Positions 37,053 through 46,458 of a stretch of 64,000 nucleotides of DNA are shown one piece after another (the stretch's first letter is position 1; the number at the start of each line of letters is the position of its first letter). Where the stretch lies: the NCBI RefSeq assembly GCF_022008365.1, contig NZ_JAIRBA010000013.1, positions 19,016 to 83,015 on the forward strand, given 5' to 3'. The position numbers and the translations under genes were made by a program. The notes below the pieces were generated by a model. The model worked only from the letters and a program-made list of their open reading frames with translations. It was not told the origin of the DNA and ran no database searches. The DNA comes from Aequorivita vitellina (GTDB lineage: Bacteria; Bacteroidota; Bacteroidia; Flavobacteriales; Flavobacteriaceae).

Positions 37053-38060
37053 ATGAAAAACATCTTTAAACCCGCGCGAATCGCCTTTTATATTTTAATG
37101 TTGGTTACCTTTTTTATCGTTGGTCTCTACTTCGCAGGGCTTATTGATGCTGGTAAAGGACAAGGATTAGCTGGCGGTGCTATCGTTGTTGGATATGGCT
37201 TTCTCTTTGCAGTAATCGCGTTTATAGCGTCCTTTTTTATAGCTCATTTTGCCACACACAAATTTATAGTGTATGCAAATATTGGGTTATTGGCAGTTAT
37301 TATTATTGCTTACGGAATCACCCATTATCGGTATGTTCAGCATCAAAAATCGAAAGAAAAAAAGGAACAATTTAGACCCAAATCAACTACTCCAACATCG
37401 CAAGTTGAACCCATGGGAATGGTAACGTTTTACAAACATGATGGCTCGCTTCCAAATTCAGTTAACATTCAAGATGAAGAAAATGACAAATTAGGTCTCG
37501 GATTTTTTAAACCTAATTTTTTTCAGTATTCCACTCTTTTTTTTTACGGAAATGTAACGTTGGAAAAATCGATAACCCAACATAATCCCGTTGATAGTCT
37601 TCCTTTGGGTCGCGATCAATTTGGTGATTTTACCCTTATTGCAGCACCGCCCTGGCTATTGCCAGAAGCAATGAACCCTTCTTTCGGAATCTTTTATTTT
37701 AATGTGAAATCTGTGAGCCGTGAGTTTATTGAAGTAGAAGTAAATAAAAAAACAGGGCAGACAGCCTATTTAAACAAACACATTGGTCAACTTCTCTTTT
37801 GGCCGGAATTTTTACTTTCAACAGCTTCAATTGAATTTTTAGAAGGCAAGTCTCAAACACCAAAAATAAAACCATTGGATTATGCAGCCGAAGTACACAC
37901 CCCATTTTTAAAAATGAAACCATTACAAGTAAAAGATGAGTGGATACAAGTTGTTTTAAAAAACCAAAATTTTCAGGAAGTGGACAAAGGCTGGATTCGC
38001 TGGAAAAGAGACAACAAACTATTAATAAAATTCGAGCTTCCCAACATTTCAACTCCGTAA
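37053..38060 (+). CDS. Hypothetical membrane-anchored protein, paralogue of the previous gene
   Basis: The 335-residue protein begins with three hydrophobic segments (about residues 9-30, 40-65 and 70-92), then a charged linker and a C-terminal domain of about 180 residues (from LGLGFFKPNFFQYS) that is homologous to the whole mature part of the preceding protein. So the same domain exists once as a free exported form and once fixed to the inner membrane. It is the third gene of the vWA operon placed between dgkA and ftsK. Function unknown. Confidence 0.75.
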   Translation: MKNIFKPARIAFYILMLVTFFIVGLYFAGLIDAGKGQGLAGGAIVVGYGFLFAVIAFIASFFIAHFATHKFIVYANIGLLAVIIIAYGITHYRYVQHQKSKEKKEQFRPKSTTPTSQVEPMGMVTFYKHDGSLPNSVNIQDEENDKLGLGFFKPNFFQYSTLFFYGNVTLEKSITQHNPVDSLPLGRDQFGDFTLIAAPPWLLPEAMNPSFGIFYFNVKSVSREFIEVEVNKKTGQTAYLNKHIGQLLFWPEFLLSTASIEFLEGKSQTPKIKPLDYAAEVHTPFLKMKPLQVKDEWIQVVLKNQNFQEVDKGWIRWKRDNKLLIKFELPNISTP

Positions 38061-38156
38061 ATTGCCCGTTTTAAAGCAGGGATTTTTTTATAAAATTTTA
38101 TTTAGCTTGTGCCGTTGTATATTTGTATTTTTGCTGAAAAGACAACCGTTCCCTTA

Positions 38157-40517
38157 ATGGCCAAAAAGAAGAAAAAAACAACAACCAAAACACCGCGTAA
38201 AAAGATACGTTTTTCGCTATCCAAGCAACAGAAAATACTCTTGGGTAGCTTTTTGTTTTTGTTGGGGCTGGCGCTTTTATTTTCTTTTGTTTCCTACTTT
38301 TTTACGTGGCAAGCAGACCAAAGTGAAATAGGGAATTTGGCAGAACGCAAATTACCAACACAAAACTGGCTCAATAAATTTGGTGCAAATGTGGCGCACT
38401 TCTTTATCTACGATGGTTTCGGGGTTTCGGCATTTATTTTTGCATTTCTAATAGCCTTAACCGGCGTTTATTATTTCTTCGATTACACCAAGAAACAGCT
38501 CTTAAAATTTTGGTTTTGGGGATTGTTATTAATGCTTTGGGTTTCTGTATTTTTCGGATTTTTCAGCGGAAAGGCAACTCTTTTTAGTGGAATAATTGGT
38601 TTCGAAACCAACGATATAATGCAAGATTATATCGGGTTTATTGGCGCCGTGTTAGTCATGGTTTTTATCCTTATTTTCTATTTAGTGGTTAGACTAAAAT
38701 TAACCCCAGAAAAGGTAATTAGTGTTTTCAGCAGCACTAAAAAACAAATAGTCGCAGAGTTTAATTCTGAAGAAACAAATGAGACTATGGCTCAAAATAT
38801 TTCAGAAAAGGAAATGCCAGCAAAAGAGAAGGAAGAAATTAAAGCACCTACTGTTGAAGAAAAAACCGCTCCAAAACCCCCTGCCATAGAGAAGTTAATA
38901 CTTAAATCTGATGTGGAAGGCGATGTAGAAATGGAGGTTGAACAAACGGCTGATGAGGAAGAAATTGAAAACTTAAGCAACAAACTCGTGAAGGATTTTG
39001 GGGAGTTCGATCCAAAATTAGACTTGAGTAATTATAAGTTCCCTAGTATTGAACTACTGCGCGATTACACCATTGGGGCAGGAATAACGATTGATCAAGA
39101 AGAACTTGAAGAAAATAAAAACCGTATTGTTGAAACCCTCAATAACTATAAAATAGGCATTGCAAATATTAAGGCCACGGTTGGACCAACGGTTACGCTT
39201 TATGAAATTGTGCCCGACGCTGGAATAAGAATTTCTAAAATTAAAAATTTAGAAGACGATATTGCCTTGTCACTTTCCGCGTTAGGAATTCGGATAATAG
39301 CGCCAATACCCGGTCGCGGAACGATTGGGATTGAAGTGCCAAATAAAAACGCGAAGATTGTTTCTATGCGTTCGGTAATTGCTTCGGCAAAGTTTCAAAA
39401 TGCCGAAATGGAACTACCCATCGCTTTTGGAAAAACCATTAGCAACGAAACCTTTGTTGTTGATCTTGCGAAAATGCCACACATGCTTATGGCTGGTGCT
39501 ACCGGACAGGGAAAATCTGTTGGGTTAAATGCGGTGTTGACTTCACTTTTATATAAAAAACATCCTGCCGAAGTAAAATTTATACTGGTAGATCCTAAGA
39601 AAGTTGAACTTACACTTTTCAATAAAATTGAACGACATTATTTAGCAAAACTGCCCGATACCGAAGAAGCAATTATTACCGATACAAACAAGGTAATTAA
39701 TACATTAAATTCGTTGTGTATTGAAATGGATGCGCGTTACGATTTGCTGAAAGATGCCATGGTGCGTAATATAAAAGAATACAATACAAAATTTAAAAAT
39801 AGAAAGTTGAACCCGCATGATGGTCATCGATTTTTGCCCTATATTGTTTTGGTAATTGACGAATTTGCCGATTTAATTATGACCGCTGGGAAAGAAGTTG
39901 AAACACCCATCGCACGATTGGCGCAACTTGCACGAGCAATTGGCATCCATTTAATTATTGCTACCCAACGCCCTTCGGTAAACGTAATTACAGGTATTAT
40001 TAAAGCCAATTTCCCTGCCCGAATCGCCTTTAGAGTAACCAGTAAAATTGATTCGCGAACTATTTTGGACAATTCTGGCGCCGATCAGCTAATAGGGCGC
40101 GGTGACATGCTTTACACCCAGGGTAACGAACTTACTAGAATTCAATGCGCATTTGTAGATACACCTGAAGTTGCAGATATTACAGAGTTTATAGGTGCGC
40201 AAAAAGCGTATCCCGATGCCTACTTACTGCCAGAATATGTGGGGGAAGATGGTGGCACAACTATTGATAATGACATATCGGAACGCGATAAACTGTTCCG
40301 TGAAGCTGCCGAAGTATTAGTTATTTCACAACAGGGCTCCGCTTCATTGTTACAACGAAAGCTTAAATTGGGCTACAACAGAGCGGGAAGAATTATTGAC
40401 CAACTGGAGGCGGCTGGCATTGTTGGCCCCTTTGAAGGCAGTAAGGCACGGCAAGTTTTAGTTCCAACAATTGACGCTTTAAACCAACTTTTAGACAACG
40501 AAACAAATGACAACTAA
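38157..40517 (+). CDS. ftsK: DNA translocase FtsK
   Basis: I take the ATG at 38157 (786 residues), which opens a basic leader (MAKKKKKTTTKT); a longer frame would add 16 residues. Four membrane helices lie within residues 25-195, then an acidic linker, the motor domain with Walker A GATGQGKS and Walker B IVLVIDEFADLI, and a C-terminal gamma winged helix (VISQQGSASLLQRKLKLGYNRAGRI). FtsK pumps chromosomal DNA at the division septum and activates XerCD. A TATATTTG box at 38118-38125 is a likely -7 element. lolA starts inside the last codons. Confidence 0.95.
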   Translation: MAKKKKKTTTKTPRKKIRFSLSKQQKILLGSFLFLLGLALLFSFVSYFFTWQADQSEIGNLAERKLPTQNWLNKFGANVAHFFIYDGFGVSAFIFAFLIALTGVYYFFDYTKKQLLKFWFWGLLLMLWVSVFFGFFSGKATLFSGIIGFETNDIMQDYIGFIGAVLVMVFILIFYLVVRLKLTPEKVISVFSSTKKQIVAEFNSEETNETMAQNISEKEMPAKEKEEIKAPTVEEKTAPKPPAIEKLILKSDVEGDVEMEVEQTADEEEIENLSNKLVKDFGEFDPKLDLSNYKFPSIELLRDYTIGAGITIDQEELEENKNRIVETLNNYKIGIANIKATVGPTVTLYEIVPDAGIRISKIKNLEDDIALSLSALGIRIIAPIPGRGTIGIEVPNKNAKIVSMRSVIASAKFQNAEMELPIAFGKTISNETFVVDLAKMPHMLMAGATGQGKSVGLNAVLTSLLYKKHPAEVKFILVDPKKVELTLFNKIERHYLAKLPDTEEAIITDTNKVINTLNSLCIEMDARYDLLKDAMVRNIKEYNTKFKNRKLNPHDGHRFLPYIVLVIDEFADLIMTAGKEVETPIARLAQLARAIGIHLIIATQRPSVNVITGIIKANFPARIAFRVTSKIDSRTILDNSGADQLIGRGDMLYTQGNELTRIQCAFVDTPEVADITEFIGAQKAYPDAYLLPEYVGEDGGTTIDNDISERDKLFREAAEVLVISQQGSASLLQRKLKLGYNRAGRIIDQLEAAGIVGPFEGSKARQVLVPTIDALNQLLDNETNDN

Positions 40518-41157
40518 AATGAAGTATTTCAACATTCTATTATTAGCACTTTTCATCACTTCTTTTTCTTACGCCCAGGATGCTAAATCTATGCTAAAAG
40601 AAGTTTCAGAAAAAGTTAAAAGCTACGATAATATTGCTATCGATTTTAAGTACAATCTAAACAATTCCAAAGAAAATGTAAACCAGGAAACTCGCGGCGA
40701 TGTTACGCTTCAAGGCGATAAATACGTCTTGAATATGCTTGGCACAACCCGTATATTTGATGGAAAAAACATTTACACTATTGTACCCGAAGATGAAGAA
40801 GTGACCATTTCGGCATACAATCCTAAAGACGATAAGGATATTACACCTTCAAAAATGTTGACTTTTTACGAAAAAGGATACACTTATAAAATGGACATCG
40901 AGCAAAATGTAAAAGGTCGAAAAATTCAGTATATAAAACTTATCCCCATCGATTCAAAAGCAGAGATAAAAGATATTCTTTTAGGAATAGATGTTCAAAC
41001 CAAGCACATTTACAAATTAATTCAGACTGATGCGAAGGGAACAAAATATACGCTTACCGTAAATTCCTTTAAAACAAATCTACCCGTTTCTAAAACCTTG
41101 TTTACTTTTGATGAGGCTAAATACAAAAAAGACGGTTACTACATAAATAAGCTATAG
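40507..41157 (+). CDS. lolA: Outer-membrane lipoprotein carrier LolA family protein
   Basis: The 216-residue protein has a signal peptide (MKYFNILLLALFITSFSYAQ); the true start may be the internal ATG at 40519, one base after the ftsK stop. The body fits the LolA half-barrel: KSMLKEVSEKVKSYDNIAIDF, a DVTLQGDKYVLNM strand and the late SKTLFTFDEAKYKKDGYYI. LolA carries lipoproteins through the periplasm to the outer membrane. The order ftsK-lolA-lptF/G-ribB is familiar in Flavobacteriia. Confidence 0.87.
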   Translation: MTTKMKYFNILLLALFITSFSYAQDAKSMLKEVSEKVKSYDNIAIDFKYNLNNSKENVNQETRGDVTLQGDKYVLNMLGTTRIFDGKNIYTIVPEDEEVTISAYNPKDDKDITPSKMLTFYEKGYTYKMDIEQNVKGRKIQYIKLIPIDSKAEIKDILLGIDVQTKHIYKLIQTDAKGTKYTLTVNSFKTNLPVSKTLFTFDEAKYKKDGYYINKL

Positions 41158-41165
41158 CCAGATAA

Positions 41166-43172
41166 GTGAAAATACTGGACAGATACATATTAGTTACATA
41201 TTTGAAGACGTTTTTGAGCGTCTTCATTATTTTAATGTTCATTTTTGTCCTTCAAACTATTTGGCTCTATATTTCTGAACTTGCCGGAAAAGATTTGGAC
41301 GTTTGGATTGTATTAAAATTTCTTTGGTACGTCTCGCCAAGATTAATTCCTCTGGTTTTGCCGCTCACCATTTTGGTAACTTCATTAATGGTTTTTGGAA
41401 GCTTCGCCGAAAAGTATGAATTTGCCGCAATGAAATCTACGGGAATCTCGCTGCAGCGCGCCATGGGAAGCGTAATAGGTTTTATTGTTGTACTGTCAAT
41501 TACAGCCTTCTTTTTCGCAAATAGCGTTATCCCCTATTCCGAATACAAATGGCAAAACTTACGGCGTAATATCTCGCAGTTTCAACCTTCTATGGTTATT
41601 TCAGAAGGACAGTTTAGTCAGATTGGCGATATGTTCAATATTAAAGTTGAAAAGAAAAGTGGCGATCGCGGCCAGTTTTTGAAGGATGTGGTTATTCATA
41701 AAAAAAATGAATTAAAACCCAACGGAAACTTCACGGTTATAATTGCCAATAAAGGCGAACTAGCTAGCCAAGAAGGTAGCAATACGTTGTCGTTGATTTT
41801 AAAAGAAGGAAACTATTACGAAGAAATACAAAGTAATAAACCTGGCAGGCAAAAGGGCGAACCTTTTGCTAAAAGTTATTTTGACGAATATGCTATCAAT
41901 ATTGATCTTACCGAGCTGAATAACAAAGATATTGACAAGGAGAACGACCTCAACAATCAAAATATGTACAATATTAGCGAATTACACGTTGAAATAGATT
42001 CGCTTTCAAAAAGTTACTCCACCGATATTCAGAGCTACACCAAAAATATGTATTACCGCAGTGGTGTAGAAAAGTTTAAAGAAAATATAGTTATTGATAC
42101 TGCTAAGTCGCAATCTATTAGCACCATACTCGATATTTATAAACCTGCCCAACAATTACAGATTGTAAAACTTGCGTTGAACAATGCAAAAGGCACGCTG
42201 CAAACGGTTGATGCTAAAAAATCTGAATTTAAAAATAAAACAAAAAGACTTAATAAAACTGAAATCGCCTTACACGAAAAATACGCGCTTGGCGTTGCCT
42301 GTATTATTCTGTTTTTTGTGGGAGCGCCCCTTGGAGCCATTATTAGAAAAGGGGGAATGGGCTTGCCAATGGTTGTGGCAATATTGCTTTTTTTAACCTA
42401 TCATTTTATTGGGATATTCGCCAAAAACAGTGCTGAAGACGGTACCATGCATCCGTTTATTGCAACTTGGTTAAGCACGGCAATTATGTTTCCACTCAGT
42501 ATTTGGCTTACCTACCGCGCCACCACCGATCAAGGTATTTTTGATTTAGATTCATTTATGCAACGTATTGGGCGATTGTTTCGAAGAAAGACTAACAACA
42601 AGCCAATAGAGAAAGAGGAAGTTACCATCATACTTACACAACAAGAAAAAGCATTGATTTTATCTAGGACGGAAACACAACTTAAAGACATTGTTAAAAA
42701 TTATCGTCAATACGGTTATTCTGAAGAAGTAAGAAATGCTGCTATACAACAATTAAACCTAAAAGGATATTCTGAAATGGAGCTTAAAATGAGTGGCGAT
42801 TTTGAGAATAAAACATATTCGACTGCTCTACAAAACTTTAACGAATCTTCTAGTTTTTCTAAAAAAGGATTAGTAGCTTATTTTATTTCCCTGATTTGCT
42901 TAGTAGGAATGATCTTTTTCAATAATATAGATTTAACATTTTCTGATACACTAAAATTTATATTTCAAATTGGTCAGATTATTTCTTTAATAGGACTTTA
43001 CATTTTTGCAATTAAATCTCTTTTAAGTAGTTCAAAATTTTATAAGGAATTAGGAAAAGAACAAGACACGGGATCTTGGATGATTTTTATCTTGCTAGGC
43101 CCAATTATATATGTTTTTCTTCATTTTAACCATATTAAAAAAATGAAGGAGGAATTACAAGTTATAAGTTAG
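41166..43172 (+). CDS. LptF/LptG family permease with a C-terminal membrane extension
   Basis: The start is a GTG 8 bp after the lolA stop. Residues of about 1-460 are a standard LptF/LptG permease: an N-terminal MKILDRYIL type entry, three helices, a periplasmic jelly roll (about 100-350) and three more helices with GAPLGAIIRKGGMGLP. These proteins extract lipopolysaccharide from the inner membrane with LptB. The protein is 668 residues long, some 200 more than needed; the extra part has a charged helical region (VTIILTQQEKALILSRTE) and three further hydrophobic segments (about 575-595, 605-627 and 640-655). Its role is unknown. The base composition of the extension looks a little more AT-rich. 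Confidence 0.87.
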   Translation: MKILDRYILVTYLKTFLSVFIILMFIFVLQTIWLYISELAGKDLDVWIVLKFLWYVSPRLIPLVLPLTILVTSLMVFGSFAEKYEFAAMKSTGISLQRAMGSVIGFIVVLSITAFFFANSVIPYSEYKWQNLRRNISQFQPSMVISEGQFSQIGDMFNIKVEKKSGDRGQFLKDVVIHKKNELKPNGNFTVIIANKGELASQEGSNTLSLILKEGNYYEEIQSNKPGRQKGEPFAKSYFDEYAINIDLTELNNKDIDKENDLNNQNMYNISELHVEIDSLSKSYSTDIQSYTKNMYYRSGVEKFKENIVIDTAKSQSISTILDIYKPAQQLQIVKLALNNAKGTLQTVDAKKSEFKNKTKRLNKTEIALHEKYALGVACIILFFVGAPLGAIIRKGGMGLPMVVAILLFLTYHFIGIFAKNSAEDGTMHPFIATWLSTAIMFPLSIWLTYRATTDQGIFDLDSFMQRIGRLFRRKTNNKPIEKEEVTIILTQQEKALILSRTETQLKDIVKNYRQYGYSEEVRNAAIQQLNLKGYSEMELKMSGDFENKTYSTALQNFNESSSFSKKGLVAYFISLICLVGMIFFNNIDLTFSDTLKFIFQIGQIISLIGLYIFAIKSLLSSSKFYKELGKEQDTGSWMIFILLGPIIYVFLHFNHIKKMKEELQVIS

Positions 43173-43275
43173 AATATTTCTTAAATAAATTACCACATCA
43201 AAAATAGAAACTATACACGTTTGTAATCGCTATTTAAAGCCGTTTCTATTATCTTTGCACTCACAATTTTAAGCT

Positions 43276-44424
43276 ATGATTTCCACAGAAAAAGATACTA
43301 CCGTTCAACTCAACACTATTGAAGAAGCTATTGAAGACATTCGCAATGGGAAGGTAATTATTGTAGTTGACGATGAGAACCGTGAAAACGAGGGAGATTT
43401 TATTGCAGCCGCCGAAATGGTAACGCCAGAAATGATTAATTTTATGGCTACCCACGGGCGCGGCCTTATTTGTGCGCCCTTAACCGAAGAGCGTTGCAAA
43501 GAGCTAGATTTAAACATGATGGTAGAAAACAATACGGTACTACATCATACACAGTTTACAGTTTCAATAGATTTAATTGGCCACGGATGTACTACAGGAA
43601 TTTCGGTTCACGACCGTTCAAAAACTATAAAATCATTAGTTAAGGACGAAACAAAAGCTAGCGATTTGGGAAGACCAGGACATATATTCCCGCTTCGCGC
43701 AAAGCAAGGTGGCGTTTTACGAAGAACTGGCCATACTGAAGCTGCGATAGATTTAGCACGTTTGGCAGGTTTAAAACCCGCTGGGATTTTAGTTGAAATA
43801 TTAAATGAAGATGGCACAATGGCGCGTCTTCCGCAATTAATAAAAGTTGCCAAAAAGTTTGATCTAAAACTTATTTCAATTGAAGATTTAGTGAAATATA
43901 GAATGGAACACGATTCCTTAATTGAAAAAAAGGAAGATTTTAAAATAAGTACAAAATTTGGCGATTTTAGACTTCGTGCTTATAAGCAAACTACTAACGA
44001 CCAAATTCATATTGCCCTTACAAAAGGCAATTGGAAAGAAAACGAACCCGTGTTGGTTCGTGTAAATGCTACTTTAGTAAACAGCGATATTTTAGGAACC
44101 TTAACCAATAATGCCGAACAAAAGTTGGACGATATGTTTAATGTAATCAATAACGATGGGAAGGGCGCACTTGTTTTTATAAATCAACAAAGTCAGTCAT
44201 TGAACCTATTAAGCAGATTGAAAGAGCTGAAAGAAAATCAGAAGCCAAACGAAATTGCCAAGGCACCTCGTATAGAAATGGATGCCAAAGATTTTGGAAT
44301 TGGCGCACAAATACTTCACGATTTGGGTATTCACAAAATTCGACTTATATCAAATAGCGAGCAAACCAAACGTGTGGGAATGATAGGTTACGGTTTGGAA
44401 ATTACGGAATACGTTAGTTACTAA
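43276..44424 (+). CDS. ribB: 3,4-dihydroxy-2-butanone-4-phosphate synthase with a decayed GTP cyclohydrolase II domain
   Basis: The 382-residue protein has a full DHBP synthase domain (about 1-205) with [21 protein letters not shown]-type loop [19 protein letters not shown] and [13 protein letters not shown]; it turns ribulose 5-phosphate into DHBP for riboflavin. The remaining 175 residues have the fold pattern of GTP cyclohydrolase II, but the zinc site is gone: the place of the usual Cys-rich VHSECLTGD reads VNATLVNSD. So this half should not hydrolyse GTP, and another ribA is needed in the genome. A TATCTTTG box lies at 43251-43258. Confidence 0.92.
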   Translation: MISTEKDTTVQLNTIEEAIEDIRNGKVIIVVDDENRENEGDFIAAAEMVTPEMINFMATHGRGLICAPLTEERCKELDLNMMVENNTVLHHTQFTVSIDLIGHGCTTGISVHDRSKTIKSLVKDETKASDLGRPGHIFPLRAKQGGVLRRTGHTEAAIDLARLAGLKPAGILVEILNEDGTMARLPQLIKVAKKFDLKLISIEDLVKYRMEHDSLIEKKEDFKISTKFGDFRLRAYKQTTNDQIHIALTKGNWKENEPVLVRVNATLVNSDILGTLTNNAEQKLDDMFNVINNDGKGALVFINQQSQSLNLLSRLKELKENQKPNEIAKAPRIEMDAKDFGIGAQILHDLGIHKIRLISNSEQTKRVGMIGYGLEITEYVSY

Positions 44425-44434
44425 AATAATTTCG

Positions 44435-44959
44435 CTAATCACACGGAAGGCTTTCAATTAGAGAATTTATACGCACCGAACGGTCAGTCATAAATTCAGG
44501 AGAATGAAAATAGGTTATGTAATCTATTAATTCTTCATAAACTTTAGACCTATGTTCTTGCCACGTGGCATCATTTAATTGATATACTTCCTTTTGTAAA
44601 AAAGCATCGATACCAGCTGTGTAATTTGGTATGCCTGCGCGATCGTAATTTTCTTTTATTCTTCCGAATAGTAAAGCTGCTTTACCGTATGGATTACCTA
44701 AGTCTTCAGATAATTCTTCTAAACGGTCAAAAATCTCTGTTAGGGATTCCTTAGGATGTTTACCTCTTAAATAATCTTCAAACATATACTCTAAAATTAA
44801 AATAGCATATGTTACCTTATCGCTATTATATTCATCTGTACAATAAAATTGAGTTCCTCCAGAAAGAATTAACATAGCTTGAAATTCGAGCGCTTCCTTT
44901 GCTCTTTTACAATTACCTTTTGATTCATTAACCATTCCTTGACTTACAAGCAATTTCAT
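44435..44959 (-). CDS. Hypothetical protein, probably the 3' part of a frameshifted secreted protein
   Basis: The 174-residue frame encodes a helical protein of TPR-like character (for example KRAKEALEFQAMLILSGG and YAILILEYMFEDYLRG). It has no signal and no clear ribosome-binding site at the ATG, while its reading frame stays open upstream to a stop at about 45030, encoding SGNIVSDEPLEVRCL. Just there, a short frame with a signal peptide ends (45197-45027). The two frames together look like one exported protein of about 250 residues broken by a single-base indel. Family not recognised. Confidence 0.6.
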   Translation of the reverse strand: MKLLVSQGMVNESKGNCKRAKEALEFQAMLILSGGTQFYCTDEYNSDKVTYAILILEYMFEDYLRGKHPKESLTEIFDRLEELSEDLGNPYGKAALLFGRIKENYDRAGIPNYTAGIDAFLQKEVYQLNDATWQEHRSKVYEELIDYITYFHSPEFMTDRSVRINSLIESLPCD

Positions 44960-45026
44960 ATGATGAGAATGTAAAACAGTGAGACATCGTACCTCAAGTG
45001 GCTCATCGCTTACAATATTTCCACTC

Positions 45027-45197
45027 TCACATCATTCCTTCCATCGCGCTAGCATCTGAAGCTTCTTTACCAGTATCAGTGGCATTACCACGTTCCTTTT
45101 TAACGTCTTCAATAAGATCGTTTACACTAATCTGTGTGTAAGATATTGAGGGGAGGGTAAAACACACTAAACATACTATTGCGGATAGAAATTTCAT
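45027..45197 (-). CDS. Short signal-peptide frame, probable 5' part of the same broken gene
   Basis: From an ATG at 45197 a 56-codon frame encodes a convincing signal peptide (MKFLSAIVCLVCFTLPSISY) and an acidic/basic stretch (DLIEDVKKERGNATD) and stops at TGA. The frame that follows on the same strand lies one base off and continues without a start of its own. Alone it would be an exported peptide of about 35 mature residues; a frameshifted gene is more likely. Confidence 0.5.
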   Translation of the reverse strand: MKFLSAIVCLVCFTLPSISYTQISVNDLIEDVKKERGNATDTGKEASDASAMEGMM

Positions 45198-45218
45198 TAT
45201 TTAAATATTTTAAAGGTG

Positions 45219-46121
45219 CTACATTCCACTATAATCTGCCTTGCGAATTGTAAATGGTTTCTCTTTTATAGAAGTGCAAATCATGTGCATATTGTCTCGT
45301 TTCTTTTTGTTGGAAGTGTATTCCATTTCCATCATCATAGAATTCTTGTCGAATGGAATGTTGGTTGCATTATTATTTTTCTGCATTTTTTCCATACTCG
45401 CAAACATGCCTACAAAACTTACTGGTGCCTCATTTGTAATATAAATTTTACTAGTGCCCTCCTCCTGCTGCACCAAATATCCTTTACATTTATAACCAAG
45501 TATAGTTTTACCAGCAATGGGCGTAATGTTTAAATCTTCCACTTTGTTTTCTTCGCCGCTTTGCCCTTTTTCAATCATTTCCTGCATTTTATCGCCTAAG
45601 GGCATGCGCATTTTCATTGCCATCTTTTTACCATCATTTTCCATGAAGGATACCATGGCTTGGTTTTCCATATCGTAAACAATTACGTTGTTATTTTTAT
45701 CGTCTGGCATCGCATTGCCAAAATAACCGGCATTAGGTTGCACGTAGTACTTAAGCGTTGACTGATCTTTATTTGAAGTTATTTTCATATCAATTTCATA
45801 TTGAAAAGTATAACTATCCGGAAGGCCTTCCAAACCTCCACCAAAGATGTTCATTGCGCGTTGCTCAACAATTGCTTTTTCCTCTTCTGTTAGTTCTTCA
45901 GTTTCAGAATCGTCTGTGTTCGATTTTTTTTCACCATCTCCTTTTATGACCCCATCAATTGTCTTGTCTGTTGATTTAGAAACTTCGCGGTCTGTTCTGT
46001 TTAAAACGGTTCTCTCTACGGCGTTTTCTGCCTTCTTTTTAAGTTTTTTAAAAAATTGAGCTTGAACATTTGTACCTAAAAGAATAATGCAAAGCGTAAT
46101 AAGTAAATTTCTTGTTTTCAT
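45219..46121 (-). CDS. DUF4412 domain secreted protein
   Basis: The 300-residue protein has a signal peptide (cleavage after NVQAQ) followed by a basic helical segment FFKKLKKKAENAVERTV that matches the same region of the OmpA protein in this window. An acidic linker and a DUF4412-type beta domain (about 100-300) follow, with YTFQYEIDMKITSNKDQSTLKYYV, VIVYDMENQAMVSF, GKTILGYKCKGYLVQ and a Met-rich strand. DUF4412 proteins are exported in Bacteroidota; function is not known. It lies 21 bp downstream of the small signal-peptide frame but in the order that makes it the upstream gene of that operon. Confidence 0.8.
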   Translation of the reverse strand: MKTRNLLITLCIILLGTNVQAQFFKKLKKKAENAVERTVLNRTDREVSKSTDKTIDGVIKGDGEKKSNTDDSETEELTEEEKAIVEQRAMNIFGGGLEGLPDSYTFQYEIDMKITSNKDQSTLKYYVQPNAGYFGNAMPDDKNNNVIVYDMENQAMVSFMENDGKKMAMKMRMPLGDKMQEMIEKGQSGEENKVEDLNITPIAGKTILGYKCKGYLVQQEEGTSKIYITNEAPVSFVGMFASMEKMQKNNNATNIPFDKNSMMMEMEYTSNKKKRDNMHMICTSIKEKPFTIRKADYSGM

Positions 46122-46458
46122 TTTATTGTGATTTTTAACGTGTTCTATAAATAATTTAGTTTCGTAATTTTAAAGTTTCATGCCAATGTTGCATTGTTAG
46201 AATTATTGTTAAAATACTAATTTTTTTTTACAATGCAAGAAATAGTAAAATCACACTGACTACAATTCACTACGTGTTAACCTCTTATAAAATAAGACAA
46301 TTGAAGCGTGTATTAAAATCGAAAAGGGAAAAAGCTTTTATATAAATACTTCACACATTAAAAAGTTCAAAAAACCAGACCCTTTCAAGCCGGATATCTA
46401 TTTTGAAGAGATTAATAAGAAACAATTTTTATGAAGCAGGCCAAGTTATTATGAAATG
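46122..46458. other. Intergenic region with a 9-bp inverted repeat
   Basis: No gene is supported in this 337-bp AT-rich stretch, which lies upstream of the minus-strand DUF4412 gene. It holds a perfect inverted repeat, ttgcattgt (46189-46197) and acaatgcaa (46230-46238), separated by 32 bases with a T-run, about 70-115 bp before that start codon. It may be an operator or RNA hairpin. Confidence 0.5.
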
